From NCBI GenBank assembly GCA_041689205.1, contig JBDNGQ010000045.1, positions 1-64,000 of the forward strand: 64,000 bases of DNA. The letters run 5' to 3'. Of the stretch, positions 9,801 through 17,877 are shown one piece after another (within the stretch, counting starts at the first letter, position 1; every line of letters starts with the position of its first letter). A program made the position numbers and the translations under genes. The notes below the pieces were generated by a model. The model had not been told where the DNA came from and ran no database searches. It worked only from the letters and a program-made list of their open reading frames with translations. The stretch is from JAVVEG01 sp041689205 (GTDB taxonomy: Bacteria; Pseudomonadota; Gammaproteobacteria; Pseudomonadales; Pseudohongiellaceae).

Positions 9801-10789
9801 CATTACCGGCTCATCTCAAAACAAAAATCAGAGTGCTCGACGAAAAGGGCAAAGAACTGGCCTGCAGTGATTCGTTGGAGACCTTGCAGAATAGATTTTC
9901 CAAACAGTTCAGCAGCACCGTCAGCACTATTGCAAAGCATCCACTGGAACAGGAGGGCTTTAAAGAATGGAGTTTTGAGGAGTTGCCCGAACAAATAGAG
10001 ATTGAGCATGGCGTCAGATTAGTCTGCTATCCGGCATTGATCGATAACCAGGAGTCCGTTGCTGTCCGGTTGCTGGATGACCAGACGCTCGCTTTGGCAT
10101 ACAGCCGCAAAGGAGTAGCCCGTTTGCTGATGTTTCGCACCGCCCAGCAGCGCATTGCGATCAGTAAATTACTGCAGCAACTGGAGAAAAAGCTGGCACT
10201 AAAACTTCCTGGTGGTATGACTGACAGCAGTGCTGACGGCGTAGCAGCAGTCTACACACAGGCATTTAATCTAACTGAAAAAATACCCCGTAATGCCGAT
10301 GAGTTTGAAGCCTGTCTAAATGCTGGCAAACCTCATCTGCTGTCGAGTGCCGATGAATTAGCTCGCCTGCTTGAGCAGATTTATGAATTATTTTTTCAAC
10401 TTAACCGGACGCTTAATGCAATGCAAAAAAGTGAATTCGCCTACGCGATAAGAGATATACGAGAACAACTTGCTGAGCTGCTTTTTGTTGGTTTTGTCGC
10501 GACCACACCATGGCATTGGCTTAAACAATACCCGCGTTTTTTAAAAGCAATTGAGCAGCGAATACAAAAAATGCCGGCGCAGATTCAGAAGGATAAAGCA
10601 GACACGATTGACATTGCTGATTTGCATAAAACGTATCTGCAAAAAATGCACAGTAACAAAAGTCATGATTCAATCAATGAATTTCCGTGGCTGCTGCAGG
10701 AGTTGCGTGTATCTCTATTCGCTCAGACATTAAAAACAACAGTGCCGGTCTCTGTACAAAGGTTGCATAAAAAACTCGCACCACTCTGA
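6866..10789 (+). CDS. hrpA: ATP-dependent RNA helicase HrpA
   Basis: This DEAH-box 3'-to-5' RNA helicase is implicated in rescue of stalled ribosomes and in mRNA processing. At 1307 residues it is full length (E. coli about 1300). It shows Walker A GETGSGKTTQIPK (about 90-102), the DEAH box at IIDEAHERSLN, SAT, and the motif VI region QRAGRCGR. Helicase-associated and OB-fold regions follow, then the long C-terminal DUF3418 region. The start is GTG, with AGGA 10 bases upstream. No partner gene is adjacent. Confidence 0.96.
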   Translation: MHNGLDVDIQDCLLADQFRFRRALTVLKRKSATDSAAAQALAGQMRASADTVTQRRKSMPVVSLAAGLPISDKRDLIAEALQKHQIIIVAGETGSGKTTQIPKICLQLGYGVKGLIGHTQPRRLAARSVAARIAEELNQALGKGVGYQVRFSDNTDASTWIKLMTDGILLAEIQQDRFLNKYEVLIIDEAHERSLNIDFLLGYLKQLSRRRPELKIIVTSATIDVEKFSAHFDNAPIISVSGRSFPVEILYEPPQQDDTEDNAGSDDPLNASVISAIHNIDDRERRQRKAAGDILVFLSGEREIRDLAQALRQQQLHNTEVLPLYARLSHDEQKRIFSGHSGRRIILSTNVAETSLTVPGIIYVIDTGLARISRYSVQNKVQRLPIERISQASANQRAGRCGRIASGTCIRLYSEEDFNSRALFTEPEIQRTNLSAVILQMLLLKLGDIADFPFVERPEPRAINDGFSLLQELGAIDRSKALTESGRKMASLPADPRLSCMLIDAAARHCLPDMLIIVSALGVQDPREFPPDKKQIAREKHKHFSHPESDFLSWVRLWNEFEEQRQALTQNALKQYCKQNFLSFMRMREWRETHRQLTLSCQQLGFRSRHPETDSGAQRVIPEQDNAQRDYQAIHRAIVRGSLNQLGMKSEDNFYQGARGRKFVLLPASSLFRKQPKWIVSAELIETHRVFASMAARIEPEWAAEAAAHLVKREHFEAHWEKKRGQVIAFEKVNLFGLTLIERQRVDFGKIDARLSREIFIREALVGDQLETKAAFYHKNRALIAEIRIQEEKQRRPDILISDEQLFEFYASRIPDGICDSRSFENWRKTVAANDPRFLEMSSEDLLQRPMDEAVATEFPDHAHIGDNRLKIDYRFTPGSSDDGASINIPLAMLNRVGELELEWAVPGQVRERCVALIKALPKAVRKQFIPVAEFVDAALQGVEPGRERLIDIISRTAARQGILLDRDQWQQISAAPDALPAHLKTKIRVLDEKGKELACSDSLETLQNRFSKQFSSTVSTIAKHPLEQEGFKEWSFEELPEQIEIEHGVRLVCYPALIDNQESVAVRLLDDQTLALAYSRKGVARLLMFRTAQQRIAISKLLQQLEKKLALKLPGGMTDSSADGVAAVYTQAFNLTEKIPRNADEFEACLNAGKPHLLSSADELARLLEQIYELFFQLNRTLNAMQKSEFAYAIRDIREQLAELLFVGFVATTPWHWLKQYPRFLKAIEQRIQKMPAQIQKDKADTIDIADLHKTYLQKMHSNKSHDSINEFPWLLQELRVSLFAQTLKTTVPVSVQRLHKKLAPL

Positions 10790-10906
10790 CATCACTCCAA
10801 AAAGAATTTTCTGAATGCCGGAGTATTAGGTGTGCAACGCCTGCAAACTCTGGGATAATGTGCGCCTTAATAATGACTTGTCCATAGTTGCAACTTAAAA
10901 CTAAAA

Positions 10907-10925
10907 CCCCTGTTCAGGGGCATTT
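10907..10925 (+). terminator. Possible terminator after hrpA
   Basis: A perfect 6-bp stem CCCCTG/CAGGGG with a TT loop (10907-10920) is followed by CATTTTAA. The T-tract is short and the hairpin is 118 bases past hrpA, so termination here is uncertain. It separates hrpA from mlaA. Confidence 0.4.
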
Positions 10926-11015
10926 TAATAATAACAGACCAAATTCTTACCAAGGTAAATGAGCCCGGGCTTTCTTATGTCCTGCTTTTTTGTTTTTTCA
11001 GAGGTTTTAGCAGTA

Positions 11016-11720
11016 ATGTCAGGCATTTATCATAAATCAGCGCATGCAATCATCGTGGCAGGTCTAAGCCTTTGGTTTTTGTCTGCGTCAGCATTGGCCG
11101 ATAATGATCCCTGGGAACCAGTCAATGCCAGAATCTATACTTTTAATTCCTACCTGGATTCCTGGCTGTTAAGGCCTGTCGCCGTCGGTTATACCAAAGT
11201 GATCCCTCAACCGGTGCGAACAGGAATTGAAAATTTCTTCTATAATATTAATGATGTAAATGTGATGACTAACAATTTACTTCAGCTCAAAGTGCGTGAT
11301 GCAGTATCTGATTCTGGAAGACTTTTATTGAACACTACGGTGGGGTTAGCTGGTTTTATTGACGTTGCATCTACAGTGGGTCTTCAGCGTCATCAGGAGG
11401 ATTTTGGTCAAACTCTCGGACGCTGGGGAGTCGGGCCTGGCCCGTATGTGGTTTTGCCATTTTTCGGCGCAAGTACTATGCGCGACTCCTTTGGTCTGTC
11501 AGCTGACTGGTTCATCAATCCGATACGTCAGATCAATGATGAACCGGCGCGCAATGGCTTGTTCATTCTGGGTCAGATCGATCTTCGCGCGAGTCTTTTG
11601 GAGTTCGAAGGCATGATATCTGGCGATGAATATTTGTTTGTGCGTGAAGGCTATCTGCAACAGCGCGAATACCTGATTCTGGACGGTGAAATTGCGTACG
11701 ATGATTATGAGGATTTTTGA
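11016..11720 (+). CDS. mlaA: MlaA (VacJ) family phospholipid-transport outer membrane protein
   Basis: MlaA removes mislocalised phospholipid from the outer leaflet of the outer membrane and hands it to the MlaC/MlaFEDB system. The mature part begins with the family signature DPWEPVNARIYTFN (residues 31-44) and continues with the typical hydrophobic body to 234 residues. I start at the ATG at 11016, which gives a clean signal peptide. The frame stays open to an ATG at 10959. The signal sequence ends SASALA|DND with no lipobox cysteine, so this copy looks like a signal-peptidase-I protein, unlike E. coli MlaA. Its end overlaps the convergent TerB gene by 16 bases. Confidence 0.93.
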   Translation: MSGIYHKSAHAIIVAGLSLWFLSASALADNDPWEPVNARIYTFNSYLDSWLLRPVAVGYTKVIPQPVRTGIENFFYNINDVNVMTNNLLQLKVRDAVSDSGRLLLNTTVGLAGFIDVASTVGLQRHQEDFGQTLGRWGVGPGPYVVLPFFGASTMRDSFGLSADWFINPIRQINDEPARNGLFILGQIDLRASLLEFEGMISGDEYLFVREGYLQQREYLILDGEIAYDDYEDF

Positions 11721-12184
11721 GTAATAGCGAGTTGATCACGTACGATCAATTTGCTTCTGATGAAATCGCTATGGGACACATAAATCAGATCTGCTGTTTT
11801 GCGAATCATATTTTCTTCATACTTATCGAGAACATGATCGGCAAAGGCGACCCGCCACATATTCTCAATCAGCGTAAGTTTTTGCGCATAGTCATATTCA
11901 GAGTTGATCAGGCTGGTGAATTCGTAGAGAGAAACTGATTGATGCGATTCGGTTTCGGCCAGCTCAATGATCTCTGTAAGTGCCTGCTCATCCAACCCAA
12001 GTGTGCGGGCCAGTGCCTCCTGAACAGCAACTGTTTCGCGTTCGTCGATATGGGAATCTGTCTTTAAAAGCTCAAATAAGAGAGCGGCAGAGGCAAGCTG
12101 TACCTTACAGACGCTGCTTGCGACGCTGTCATCTGGGGTTAATTTCAGATTTTCATCAAAAAACCGTTTAATCCTGGAGATCAT
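11705..12184 (-). CDS. TerB-like (tellurite resistance TerB family) protein
   Basis: This is an all-helical cytoplasmic protein of about 159 residues. It has the TerB-type arrangement of two helical repeats with acidic motifs (LLFELLKTDSHIDERE, then WRVAFADHVLDKYEE), which in the family can bind metal. It is similar to the stand-alone TerB proteins common in marine Gammaproteobacteria. I use the ATG at 12184, whose A is the last base of the dusA stop (TGATG), implying coupling. A GTG three codons upstream (12193) is the alternative. Resistance to tellurite is a family label, not evidence of function. Confidence 0.85.
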   Translation of the reverse strand: MISRIKRFFDENLKLTPDDSVASSVCKVQLASAALLFELLKTDSHIDERETVAVQEALARTLGLDEQALTEIIELAETESHQSVSLYEFTSLINSEYDYAQKLTLIENMWRVAFADHVLDKYEENMIRKTADLIYVSHSDFIRSKLIVRDQLAITQKSS

Positions 12185-13230
12185 CAAATACACGCCTCTG
12201 CTGGTGCTTGCACACCTGAATCCTCACCAATGTACGCCATTGCGTCGAGCAACACATTAATACCCGCATCTTTACGACAGGCATTTTCACTTAAGTAACG
12301 TCGAAACTGTTTGCCACCTCGCTGCCCCTTAAAGATACCAAGAATATGTCTGGTCATGCACTGCAGAGGAGCGCCTGCCGCAAGCTCTGCTTCAATGTAT
12401 GGCAGATATTCAGTCATTACCTGTTGCCGGGATTTCAAGCCCTCGGCAATTCCATAAAACTCGCTGTCTACCGTGGCCATTACATAGGGGTTCTGATAAA
12501 CCTCACGTCCCAGCATTACGCCGTCAACGTGTTTAAGCAGCGAGTGTGCCGCGTTTAGACTGTTGATGCCGCCATTTAAGACAATGTTCAGCTGCGGATA
12601 TTTCTGTTTAAGCCGAAAGACCCTGTCGTAGTTGAGCGGTGGAATCTCGCGGTTCTCTTTAGGACTCAAACCTTTTAACAGTGCCACCCGGGCATGGACA
12701 ATAAAAGTCCGACAACCTGCGTCGGCAACTGTGGTCACGAAATTCTCGAAATAGCTGTCAGAATCACGATCATCTATGCCGATCCGACATTTAACGGTGA
12801 CTGGCACTGGACTCTCAGCCTGCATAGTGCGCACACACTCTGCAACCAGTTGCGGGCTATCCATCAGACAGGCTCCAAAGCGCCCTGACTGAACCCGGTC
12901 GCTGGGGCAGCCTACGTTCAAATTTACTTCATCATAACCGTGTGCCACCGCCATTGCAGTGGCTCGTTGCAGCTCCTCCGGGTCGCTGCCACCGAGTTGC
13001 ACTGCAACAGGATGTTCCGCTGTGGAAAATTGCAGCAGGCGGGTTTTCCCGCCGTGCACAAGCGCTGCGCTGGTAATCATCTCGGTATATAGCAAAGCAT
13101 GGCGGCTGAGTATGCGCAGGAAGACTCGTTCATGACGGTCTGTCCAATCGAGCATAGGCGCAACGCAGAACAGATGATTCAACTTTGGCGGCTGATTTAA
13201 CGGTATTTGATTTGATTGTAGATAATGCAT
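12184..13230 (-). CDS. dusA: tRNA-dihydrouridine(20/20a) synthase DusA
   Basis: This FMN enzyme reduces uridine 20/20a in the tRNA D-loop. It has 348 residues. The N-terminal VAPMLDWTDRH motif is diagnostic of DusA, and the catalytic cysteine is in NVGCPSDRV (Cys108). The FMN-phosphate site LNGGINS and the DusA-type MLGREVYQNPY follow. A TATAAT hexamer lies only 7 bases upstream of the ATG, so the transcript may be leaderless. It is divergent from gltX and is followed by the overlapping TerB gene. Confidence 0.96.
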   Translation of the reverse strand: MHYLQSNQIPLNQPPKLNHLFCVAPMLDWTDRHERVFLRILSRHALLYTEMITSAALVHGGKTRLLQFSTAEHPVAVQLGGSDPEELQRATAMAVAHGYDEVNLNVGCPSDRVQSGRFGACLMDSPQLVAECVRTMQAESPVPVTVKCRIGIDDRDSDSYFENFVTTVADAGCRTFIVHARVALLKGLSPKENREIPPLNYDRVFRLKQKYPQLNIVLNGGINSLNAAHSLLKHVDGVMLGREVYQNPYVMATVDSEFYGIAEGLKSRQQVMTEYLPYIEAELAAGAPLQCMTRHILGIFKGQRGGKQFRRYLSENACRKDAGINVLLDAMAYIGEDSGVQAPAEACI

Positions 13231-13237
13231 CCGCCCG

Positions 13238-13267
13238 ATTATAGCGGATAAGCTGCACGGGTGGCAT
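13238..13267 (-). promoter_or_regulatory. Candidate dusA promoter, -10 almost touching the start codon
   Basis: On the minus strand, TATAAT (13243-13238) is preceded at 18-bp spacing by ATGCCA (13267-13262, 4 of 6 matches to TTGACA). Only 7 bases separate the -10 from the dusA ATG, which places the expected transcription start at or next to the initiation codon. Confidence 0.5.
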
Positions 13268-13288
13268 GTGCGAAAGCAGGGATTCGCG

Positions 13289-13294
13289 TATAAT
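13289..13294 (+). promoter_or_regulatory. Candidate -10 element for gltX
   Basis: A perfect TATAAT lies 41 bases before the gltX ATG, in the divergent 105-base gap shared with dusA. No good -35 is visible at 16-19 bp spacing, so the call rests on the -10 alone. Confidence 0.4.
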
Positions 13295-13335
13295 CGCCCG
13301 CTTCAATATTTAATACGACACTCGCCAGGAATTTC

Positions 13336-14850
13336 ATGCAAAAAGTCAGAACCAGAATTGCTCCCTCGCCAACCGGAGACCCGCATGTGGGTACCGCGTA
13401 TATCGCTCTGTTTAACCGGTGTTTTGCAAATCAGCACAATGGGGAGTTTATTCTACGCATTGAGGACACTGATCAGGCGCGCAGCACTGCAAAATCTGAG
13501 CACGATATTCTGGCAGCACTGGCATGGCTGGGTCTGAACTGGGATGAAGGCCCAGATATTGGCGGTGAATTTGGTCCGTATCGGCAAAGTCAGCGCAGCG
13601 ATATTTATCGGCATCATATAGGTCAGTTGTTAGACACGGGCCATGCGTTCAGATGTTTCTGCAGTGCGGAACGATTGCAGGCCTTGCGTGAACAGCAGAT
13701 TCAACACAAGGAAAACAGCGGTTACGACGGGCACTGCCTGCATCTGAGTGAGGCGGAGATCAATCAACGTGTGGAAAATCGCGAGGCACATGTTATCCGC
13801 ATGCGCATTCCTGAAACGGGTGAATGCCTGTTCACCGACATGCTGCGCGGTGATATCGCTATAAGCTGGCAACAGGTAGATATGCAGGTATTGATGAAAT
13901 CCGATGGCCTGCCAACCTATCATTTTGCCAACGTAGTCGATGACCACCTGATGCAGATCAGTCATGTTATACGCGGTGAAGAATGGATCAATTCTACCCC
14001 CAAGCATTTGCTGCTATACCAGTACTTTGGCTGGGAAGCGCCGGTCTACTGCCATATGCCACTGCTGCGCAACACCGATAAAAGCAAGCTGAGTAAACGC
14101 AAGAACCCGACCAGCATTGGCTATTACCGCGATATGGGCTACCTACCTGAGTCGCTGGTGAATTATCTGGGCATGATGGGTTGGACCATGCCTGATGGCC
14201 GTGAGAAGTTTTCAATAGCAGAGATGACCGCAGAATTCGATTTGTTGCGCGTTTCTCTGGGAGGGCCGGTGTTCGATACCGTCAAGCTTGATTGGCTGAA
14301 TGGTAAATATATCCGTGAAAATCTTAATGACGAAAAATTCATCGAAGAGTTTTCAAAGTGGGCGTTTAATCCAGAGGTCGTGGCCAGAATTGTGCCATTG
14401 ATCAAAGACAGGGTAGAGCGCTTTAGCGATGTGGTCCCGCTGGCAGGGTTTTTCCTCTCCGGCATAGTTCCGCTGGCTGCTGACAGCTTCAAGCACCACA
14501 AGCTAACTGAGGAAGATTGTCGGCGCATTTTGCAGCACACAGTCTGGCAACTGGAAACTCTGGAATCCTGGCAGCGTGATGATATCGAAGCTTTGTGCCA
14601 CCGATTGGCAGAATTCATGCAGTTAAAAATCCGCGATTATCTATTTCCGCTGTTTGTCGCTGTTTCTGGAAAAGCGGTCTCTACCTCGGTAATTGACTCT
14701 ATGGCAATTCTAGGTCTGGACATCGTCAGAGCGAGATTCAGGTATGCACTGGGCGTGTTAGGTGGGGTATCCAAAAAAGAAACCAAAGTATTCGAACGGG
14801 AGGCCAGAGAAATACCCGAATTTGTCCGCGAGGAGCGTACAAGTGATTGA
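13336..14850 (+). CDS. gltX: Glutamate--tRNA ligase
   Basis: This class I aminoacyl-tRNA synthetase charges tRNA-Glu. The HIGH-type motif is in PSPTGDPHVGTAY (residues 10-22) and the KMSKS-type motif is KLSKRKN. At 504 residues it is somewhat longer than the E. coli enzyme, mainly through a charged C-terminal tail (KKETKVFEREAREIPEFV). The ATG follows CAGGAATTTC. A tRNA-Ala gene lies 42 bases downstream, a common gltX neighbourhood in Gammaproteobacteria. Confidence 0.97.
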   Translation: MQKVRTRIAPSPTGDPHVGTAYIALFNRCFANQHNGEFILRIEDTDQARSTAKSEHDILAALAWLGLNWDEGPDIGGEFGPYRQSQRSDIYRHHIGQLLDTGHAFRCFCSAERLQALREQQIQHKENSGYDGHCLHLSEAEINQRVENREAHVIRMRIPETGECLFTDMLRGDIAISWQQVDMQVLMKSDGLPTYHFANVVDDHLMQISHVIRGEEWINSTPKHLLLYQYFGWEAPVYCHMPLLRNTDKSKLSKRKNPTSIGYYRDMGYLPESLVNYLGMMGWTMPDGREKFSIAEMTAEFDLLRVSLGGPVFDTVKLDWLNGKYIRENLNDEKFIEEFSKWAFNPEVVARIVPLIKDRVERFSDVVPLAGFFLSGIVPLAADSFKHHKLTEEDCRRILQHTVWQLETLESWQRDDIEALCHRLAEFMQLKIRDYLFPLFVAVSGKAVSTSVIDSMAILGLDIVRARFRYALGVLGGVSKKETKVFEREAREIPEFVREERTSD

Positions 14851-14892
14851 CAGCCTGGTGGGTGGTGCTTAGAATGCCCGGGCTTTAGTCGT

Positions 14893-14968
14893 GGGGCCTT
14901 AGCTCAGCTGGGAGAGCGCAACGCTGGCAGCGTTGAGGTCATCGGTTCGATCCCGATAGGCTCCACCA
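14893..14968 (+). tRNA. tRNA-Ala (anticodon GGC)
   Basis: The 76 bases, including an encoded CCA end, fold into a complete cloverleaf. The acceptor pairs GGGGCCT with AGGCTCC and includes the G3:U70 wobble that is the alanine identity element. The D-arm is GCTC…GAGC. The anticodon stem is CAACG/CGTTG with loop CTGGCAG, giving anticodon GGC. The T-arm is ATCGG/CCGAT with TTCGATC. It decodes GCC/GCU. Its likely promoter is upstream with gltX. Confidence 0.97.
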
Positions 14969-15295
14969 AATTTCAGCATATTTCATCATTCAAACTGGGG
15001 GCTTCCCCTCTACCTGCATGAATTTCCAGCCGACCGCTGTCGAACTAATGGCTTCGTCGGAGCTTCCTTCTTTTGAATTCCAGTCTGCTGCTTCAGATAC
15101 CGAACATACTGACAGAACATTGTCATAATTCAGTATATTAGCCAGCAGTTTATTGTATTCGCCTGTCCACAAGACTATACTCTGCGCCCATATCACGTGC
15201 ATGCCAACATGCTCTGCAAGCAGGCGGAACGGCAGTTTGAGCGCCGCTCTTTGTTAATAACACACCCGACTCCGGGCATCAGCGAAATTAAATCA
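14969..15295. other. Intergenic region between tRNA-Ala and sdhC
   Basis: This 327-base stretch has no convincing gene; short frames on either strand lack a good ribosome binding site and family resemblance. A small GGGG-GCTT-CCCC hairpin just after the tRNA could end its transcript. A predicted sdh promoter lies at 15153-15181. The citrate synthase gene that often sits upstream of sdhC in Gammaproteobacteria is absent from this window. Confidence 0.6.
15153..15181 (+). promoter_or_regulatory. Candidate promoter of the sdh-suc operon
   Basis: TTGTAT (15153-15158) and TATACT (15176-15181) are separated by exactly 17 bp. The -10 matches 5 of 6 consensus bases and the -35 matches 3 of 6. It would give a 5' leader of about 108 bases before the sdhC start. 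No clear binding site for a known regulator is visible around it. Confidence 0.45.
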
Positions 15296-15670
15296 GTGAA
15301 AGATAACCGACCGATAAACCTGGATTTTACTACCCTGCGTCTGCCGCTTCCCGCCATTACTTCCATCCTGCATCGGATTTCAGGCGTATTTATATTCGCC
15401 GGAATCGCGGTTTTGTTGTGGTTGCTGGCTGAATCGCTGGCTTCCGAACAAGGCTTTATCAATGTCCAGCAGTGGCTTGATACCTTCTGGGTCAAGTTGC
15501 TGGTCTGGTCAGTTCTGGCTGGATTACTTTATCACCTGATCGCTGGCATCAGACATCTTCTGATGGACATGGATATCGGTGAAACACTGGAAGGAGGCCG
15601 GATGGGTGCAAAACTCGTCGTGATCTTCTCTGTTCTGGCTATCGTATTAGCGGGGGTGTGGTTATGGTAA
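15296..15670 (+). CDS. sdhC: Succinate dehydrogenase cytochrome b556 subunit
   Basis: This is the membrane anchor of complex II that binds heme b and quinone together with SdhD. I start at GTG 15296, which gives 124 residues beginning VKDNRPINLDF, the usual SdhC N-terminus (…RPVNLDL…). The frame is open upstream to 15197, but that part is unlike the family. The signature LPAITSILHRISGV and three membrane helices are present, with the heme-ligand histidine in LLYHLIAGIRHLLMD. It overlaps sdhD at ATGGTAA. The Shine-Dalgarno sequence is poor. Confidence 0.92.
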   Translation: MKDNRPINLDFTTLRLPLPAITSILHRISGVFIFAGIAVLLWLLAESLASEQGFINVQQWLDTFWVKLLVWSVLAGLLYHLIAGIRHLLMDMDIGETLEGGRMGAKLVVIFSVLAIVLAGVWLW

Positions 15671-16032
15671 GCAGTGTCACGGGTTTGAGTCGAAATGGCG
15701 TAGCTGACTGGCTGGTGCAGCGTGTCAGCGCAGTAGTTCTTGGTGTTTATTTCATTGGTCTGCTCGGATACCTGCTGATGAATGCTGATCTCGATTATGC
15801 ACAGTGGCAGGCTCTTTTCTCGACGACGTGGATGCGCTTAGCGAGTCTGCTGGCCCTGATTTCTCTGTGTGCGCACGCATGGGTTGGTATGTGGACAGTT
15901 TCCACAGATTATCTGACCGAAGCGATGGTTGGCAAAAATGCAAATGTGCTCAGGTTTCTTTTCCAAGCGGCGTACATACTATTGATATTCATTTACCTCA
16001 TCTGGGGTATTCAGATTTTGTGGGGCAATTAA
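15664..16032 (+). CDS. sdhD: Succinate dehydrogenase membrane anchor subunit
   Basis: This 122-residue protein has three transmembrane helices and is the second hydrophobic anchor of succinate:quinone oxidoreductase. The N-terminal part (GLSRNGVADWLVQRVSAVVLGVY) and the histidine-containing helix SLCAHAWVGMWTVSTDYL match SdhD. The start is the ATG at 15664, which overlaps the sdhC stop and follows GGGGG. A GTG two codons earlier is possible. sdhA begins immediately after the stop (TAAATG). Confidence 0.93.
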   Translation: MVSSVTGLSRNGVADWLVQRVSAVVLGVYFIGLLGYLLMNADLDYAQWQALFSTTWMRLASLLALISLCAHAWVGMWTVSTDYLTEAMVGKNANVLRFLFQAAYILLIFIYLIWGIQILWGN

Positions 16033-17805
16033 ATGAGCGGGATTCGTACTATATCCTTTGATGCAGTGATAGTAGGCGGCGGTGGTGCCGGCATGCGTGC
16101 AGCTTTGCAGTTGTCTCAGTCGGGTTATAAAACAGCAGTGATCAGCAAAGTTTTTCCAACTCGTTCACATACCGTATCAGCTCAGGGTGGAATCACCTGT
16201 GCCATCGCCAGCGATGACCCAAATGATGATTGGCGCTGGCACATGTACGACACGGTCAAAGGCTCTGATTACATCGGCGACCAGGACGCCATCGAATACA
16301 TGTGCAGTGAGGGGCCTGCTGCGGTCTATGAACTTGAGCATATGGGCTTGCCATTTTCACGGACCGAGGCAGGACGCATTTATCAGCGCCCATTTGGCGG
16401 TCAATCGAAAGACTATGGTAAAGGCGGGCAGGCTGCGAGAACCTGCGCGGCTGCCGATAGAACCGGCCACGCACTGTTACATACCTTGTATCAGGCCAAT
16501 CTTAAAAATAATACCGTGTTCTTTAACGAATGGTATGCCACGGATCTGGTCCGCAATGAGGATGGGGTTGTTGTTGGCGTTGTTGCCATTTGCATCGAAA
16601 CGGGTGAGACCGTATTTGTCCGTTCCAAGGCTACTGTTTTCGCCACCGGTGGAGCAGGGCGGATCTATGCATCAACGACGAATGCAATGATTTGCACCGG
16701 CGATGGTATTGGCATGGCACTGCGTGCAGGTTACCCGGTACAGGATATGGAGATGTGGCAGTTCCATCCAACCGGTATCTACGGCGCAGGAACTCTGGTC
16801 ACTGAAGGTTGTCGTGGCGAGGGTGGATACCTGATCAATAAGGATGGCGAGCGGTTCATGGAACGCTATGCGCCCAATGCCAAAGACCTTGCCGGACGGG
16901 ACGTAGTTGCCCGCTCCATGATCCTCGAGATACTGGCTGGAAAAGGCTGTGGCCCGAACGGTGATCACGTCATGCTCAAACTGGATCACCTGGGTGAGAA
17001 AGTGTTGAATGAAAAGCTGCCAGGCATTCTAGAGCTGTCGCGTACCTTTGCCCATGTCGACCCGGTTAAAGAGCCCATTCCTGTAGTGCCGACATGCCAT
17101 TACATGATGGGGGGAATTCCTACTAATATCAATGGCCAGGCGTTGACTCTTGATGCTAATGGTAATGACAAAATCATTGAAGGATTGTTTGCTGTCGGTG
17201 AAGTTGCCTGTGTATCGGTCCATGGTGCCAACCGTCTTGGCGGGAATTCACTGCTTGATCTGGTGGTTTTTGGCCGTGCAGCGGGCAAACACATAGAAAG
17301 CATGCTGCGACTTGGAATCGATCAGAAGGCGCCGTCCGAGGCAGATATAACGCAGGCTTTAACTCGCCTGAATCGGCTGAATAACAGCACGAGTGGCGAG
17401 AGTGTGGCGGAGCTGCGAACCGAATTGCAGACCATTATGCAGAACTACTTTGGTGTGTTCCGTACTGGCGAGTTCATGCGGGCCGGCATTGAGAAGCTCG
17501 CTGCACTGCGACCACGTATCGCGAATGTCGAACTGAGGGACAAGAGCAATGCATTTAATACTGCGCGGGTAGAAGCCCTCGAACTGGAGAATCTGTTTGA
17601 AGTGGCTGAAGCTACAGCAATTGCTGCAGGAGCCAGAACTGAAAGCCGTGGCGCCCATGCGCGTGATGATTTCCAGAGTCGCGATGATACCAATTGGTTG
17701 TGCCACTCTATGTACTTTCCAGCTGATAAGTCGGTTGGCAAGCGCGCTGTGAATTTCTCACCGAAAACTGTGGAAACCATGGAACCAATGATACGCACCT
17801 ATTAA
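16033..17805 (+). CDS. sdhA: Succinate dehydrogenase flavoprotein subunit
   Basis: This catalytic subunit oxidises succinate to fumarate using covalently bound FAD. It has 590 residues. The dinucleotide fold is VIVGGGGAGMRAAL. The FAD-linking histidine is in RSHTVSAQGGI (His46). The substrate-site region HPTGIYGAGTLVTEGCRGEGG and the C-terminal helical domain ending in EPMIRTY are typical. It starts directly after the sdhD stop. Confidence 0.98.
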   Translation: MSGIRTISFDAVIVGGGGAGMRAALQLSQSGYKTAVISKVFPTRSHTVSAQGGITCAIASDDPNDDWRWHMYDTVKGSDYIGDQDAIEYMCSEGPAAVYELEHMGLPFSRTEAGRIYQRPFGGQSKDYGKGGQAARTCAAADRTGHALLHTLYQANLKNNTVFFNEWYATDLVRNEDGVVVGVVAICIETGETVFVRSKATVFATGGAGRIYASTTNAMICTGDGIGMALRAGYPVQDMEMWQFHPTGIYGAGTLVTEGCRGEGGYLINKDGERFMERYAPNAKDLAGRDVVARSMILEILAGKGCGPNGDHVMLKLDHLGEKVLNEKLPGILELSRTFAHVDPVKEPIPVVPTCHYMMGGIPTNINGQALTLDANGNDKIIEGLFAVGEVACVSVHGANRLGGNSLLDLVVFGRAAGKHIESMLRLGIDQKAPSEADITQALTRLNRLNNSTSGESVAELRTELQTIMQNYFGVFRTGEFMRAGIEKLAALRPRIANVELRDKSNAFNTARVEALELENLFEVAEATAIAAGARTESRGAHARDDFQSRDDTNWLCHSMYFPADKSVGKRAVNFSPKTVETMEPMIRTY

Positions 17806-17877
17806 TGAAAACGTGTATCAAGGCTGCAGTAATCATTGTAACGAGTCGTCAAATTTTCAGTAAAAGGTAGAAATAAC

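Noticed and set aside
14893..14968. tRNA-Ala as an integration site
   Set aside because: No integrase, repeated tRNA 3' end or foreign genes flank it; the only recombinase is 47 kb away.
14990..15202. 70-codon minus-strand frame in the tRNA-sdhC gap
   Set aside because: No Shine-Dalgarno sequence, no signal or domain, and it overlaps the predicted sdh promoter.
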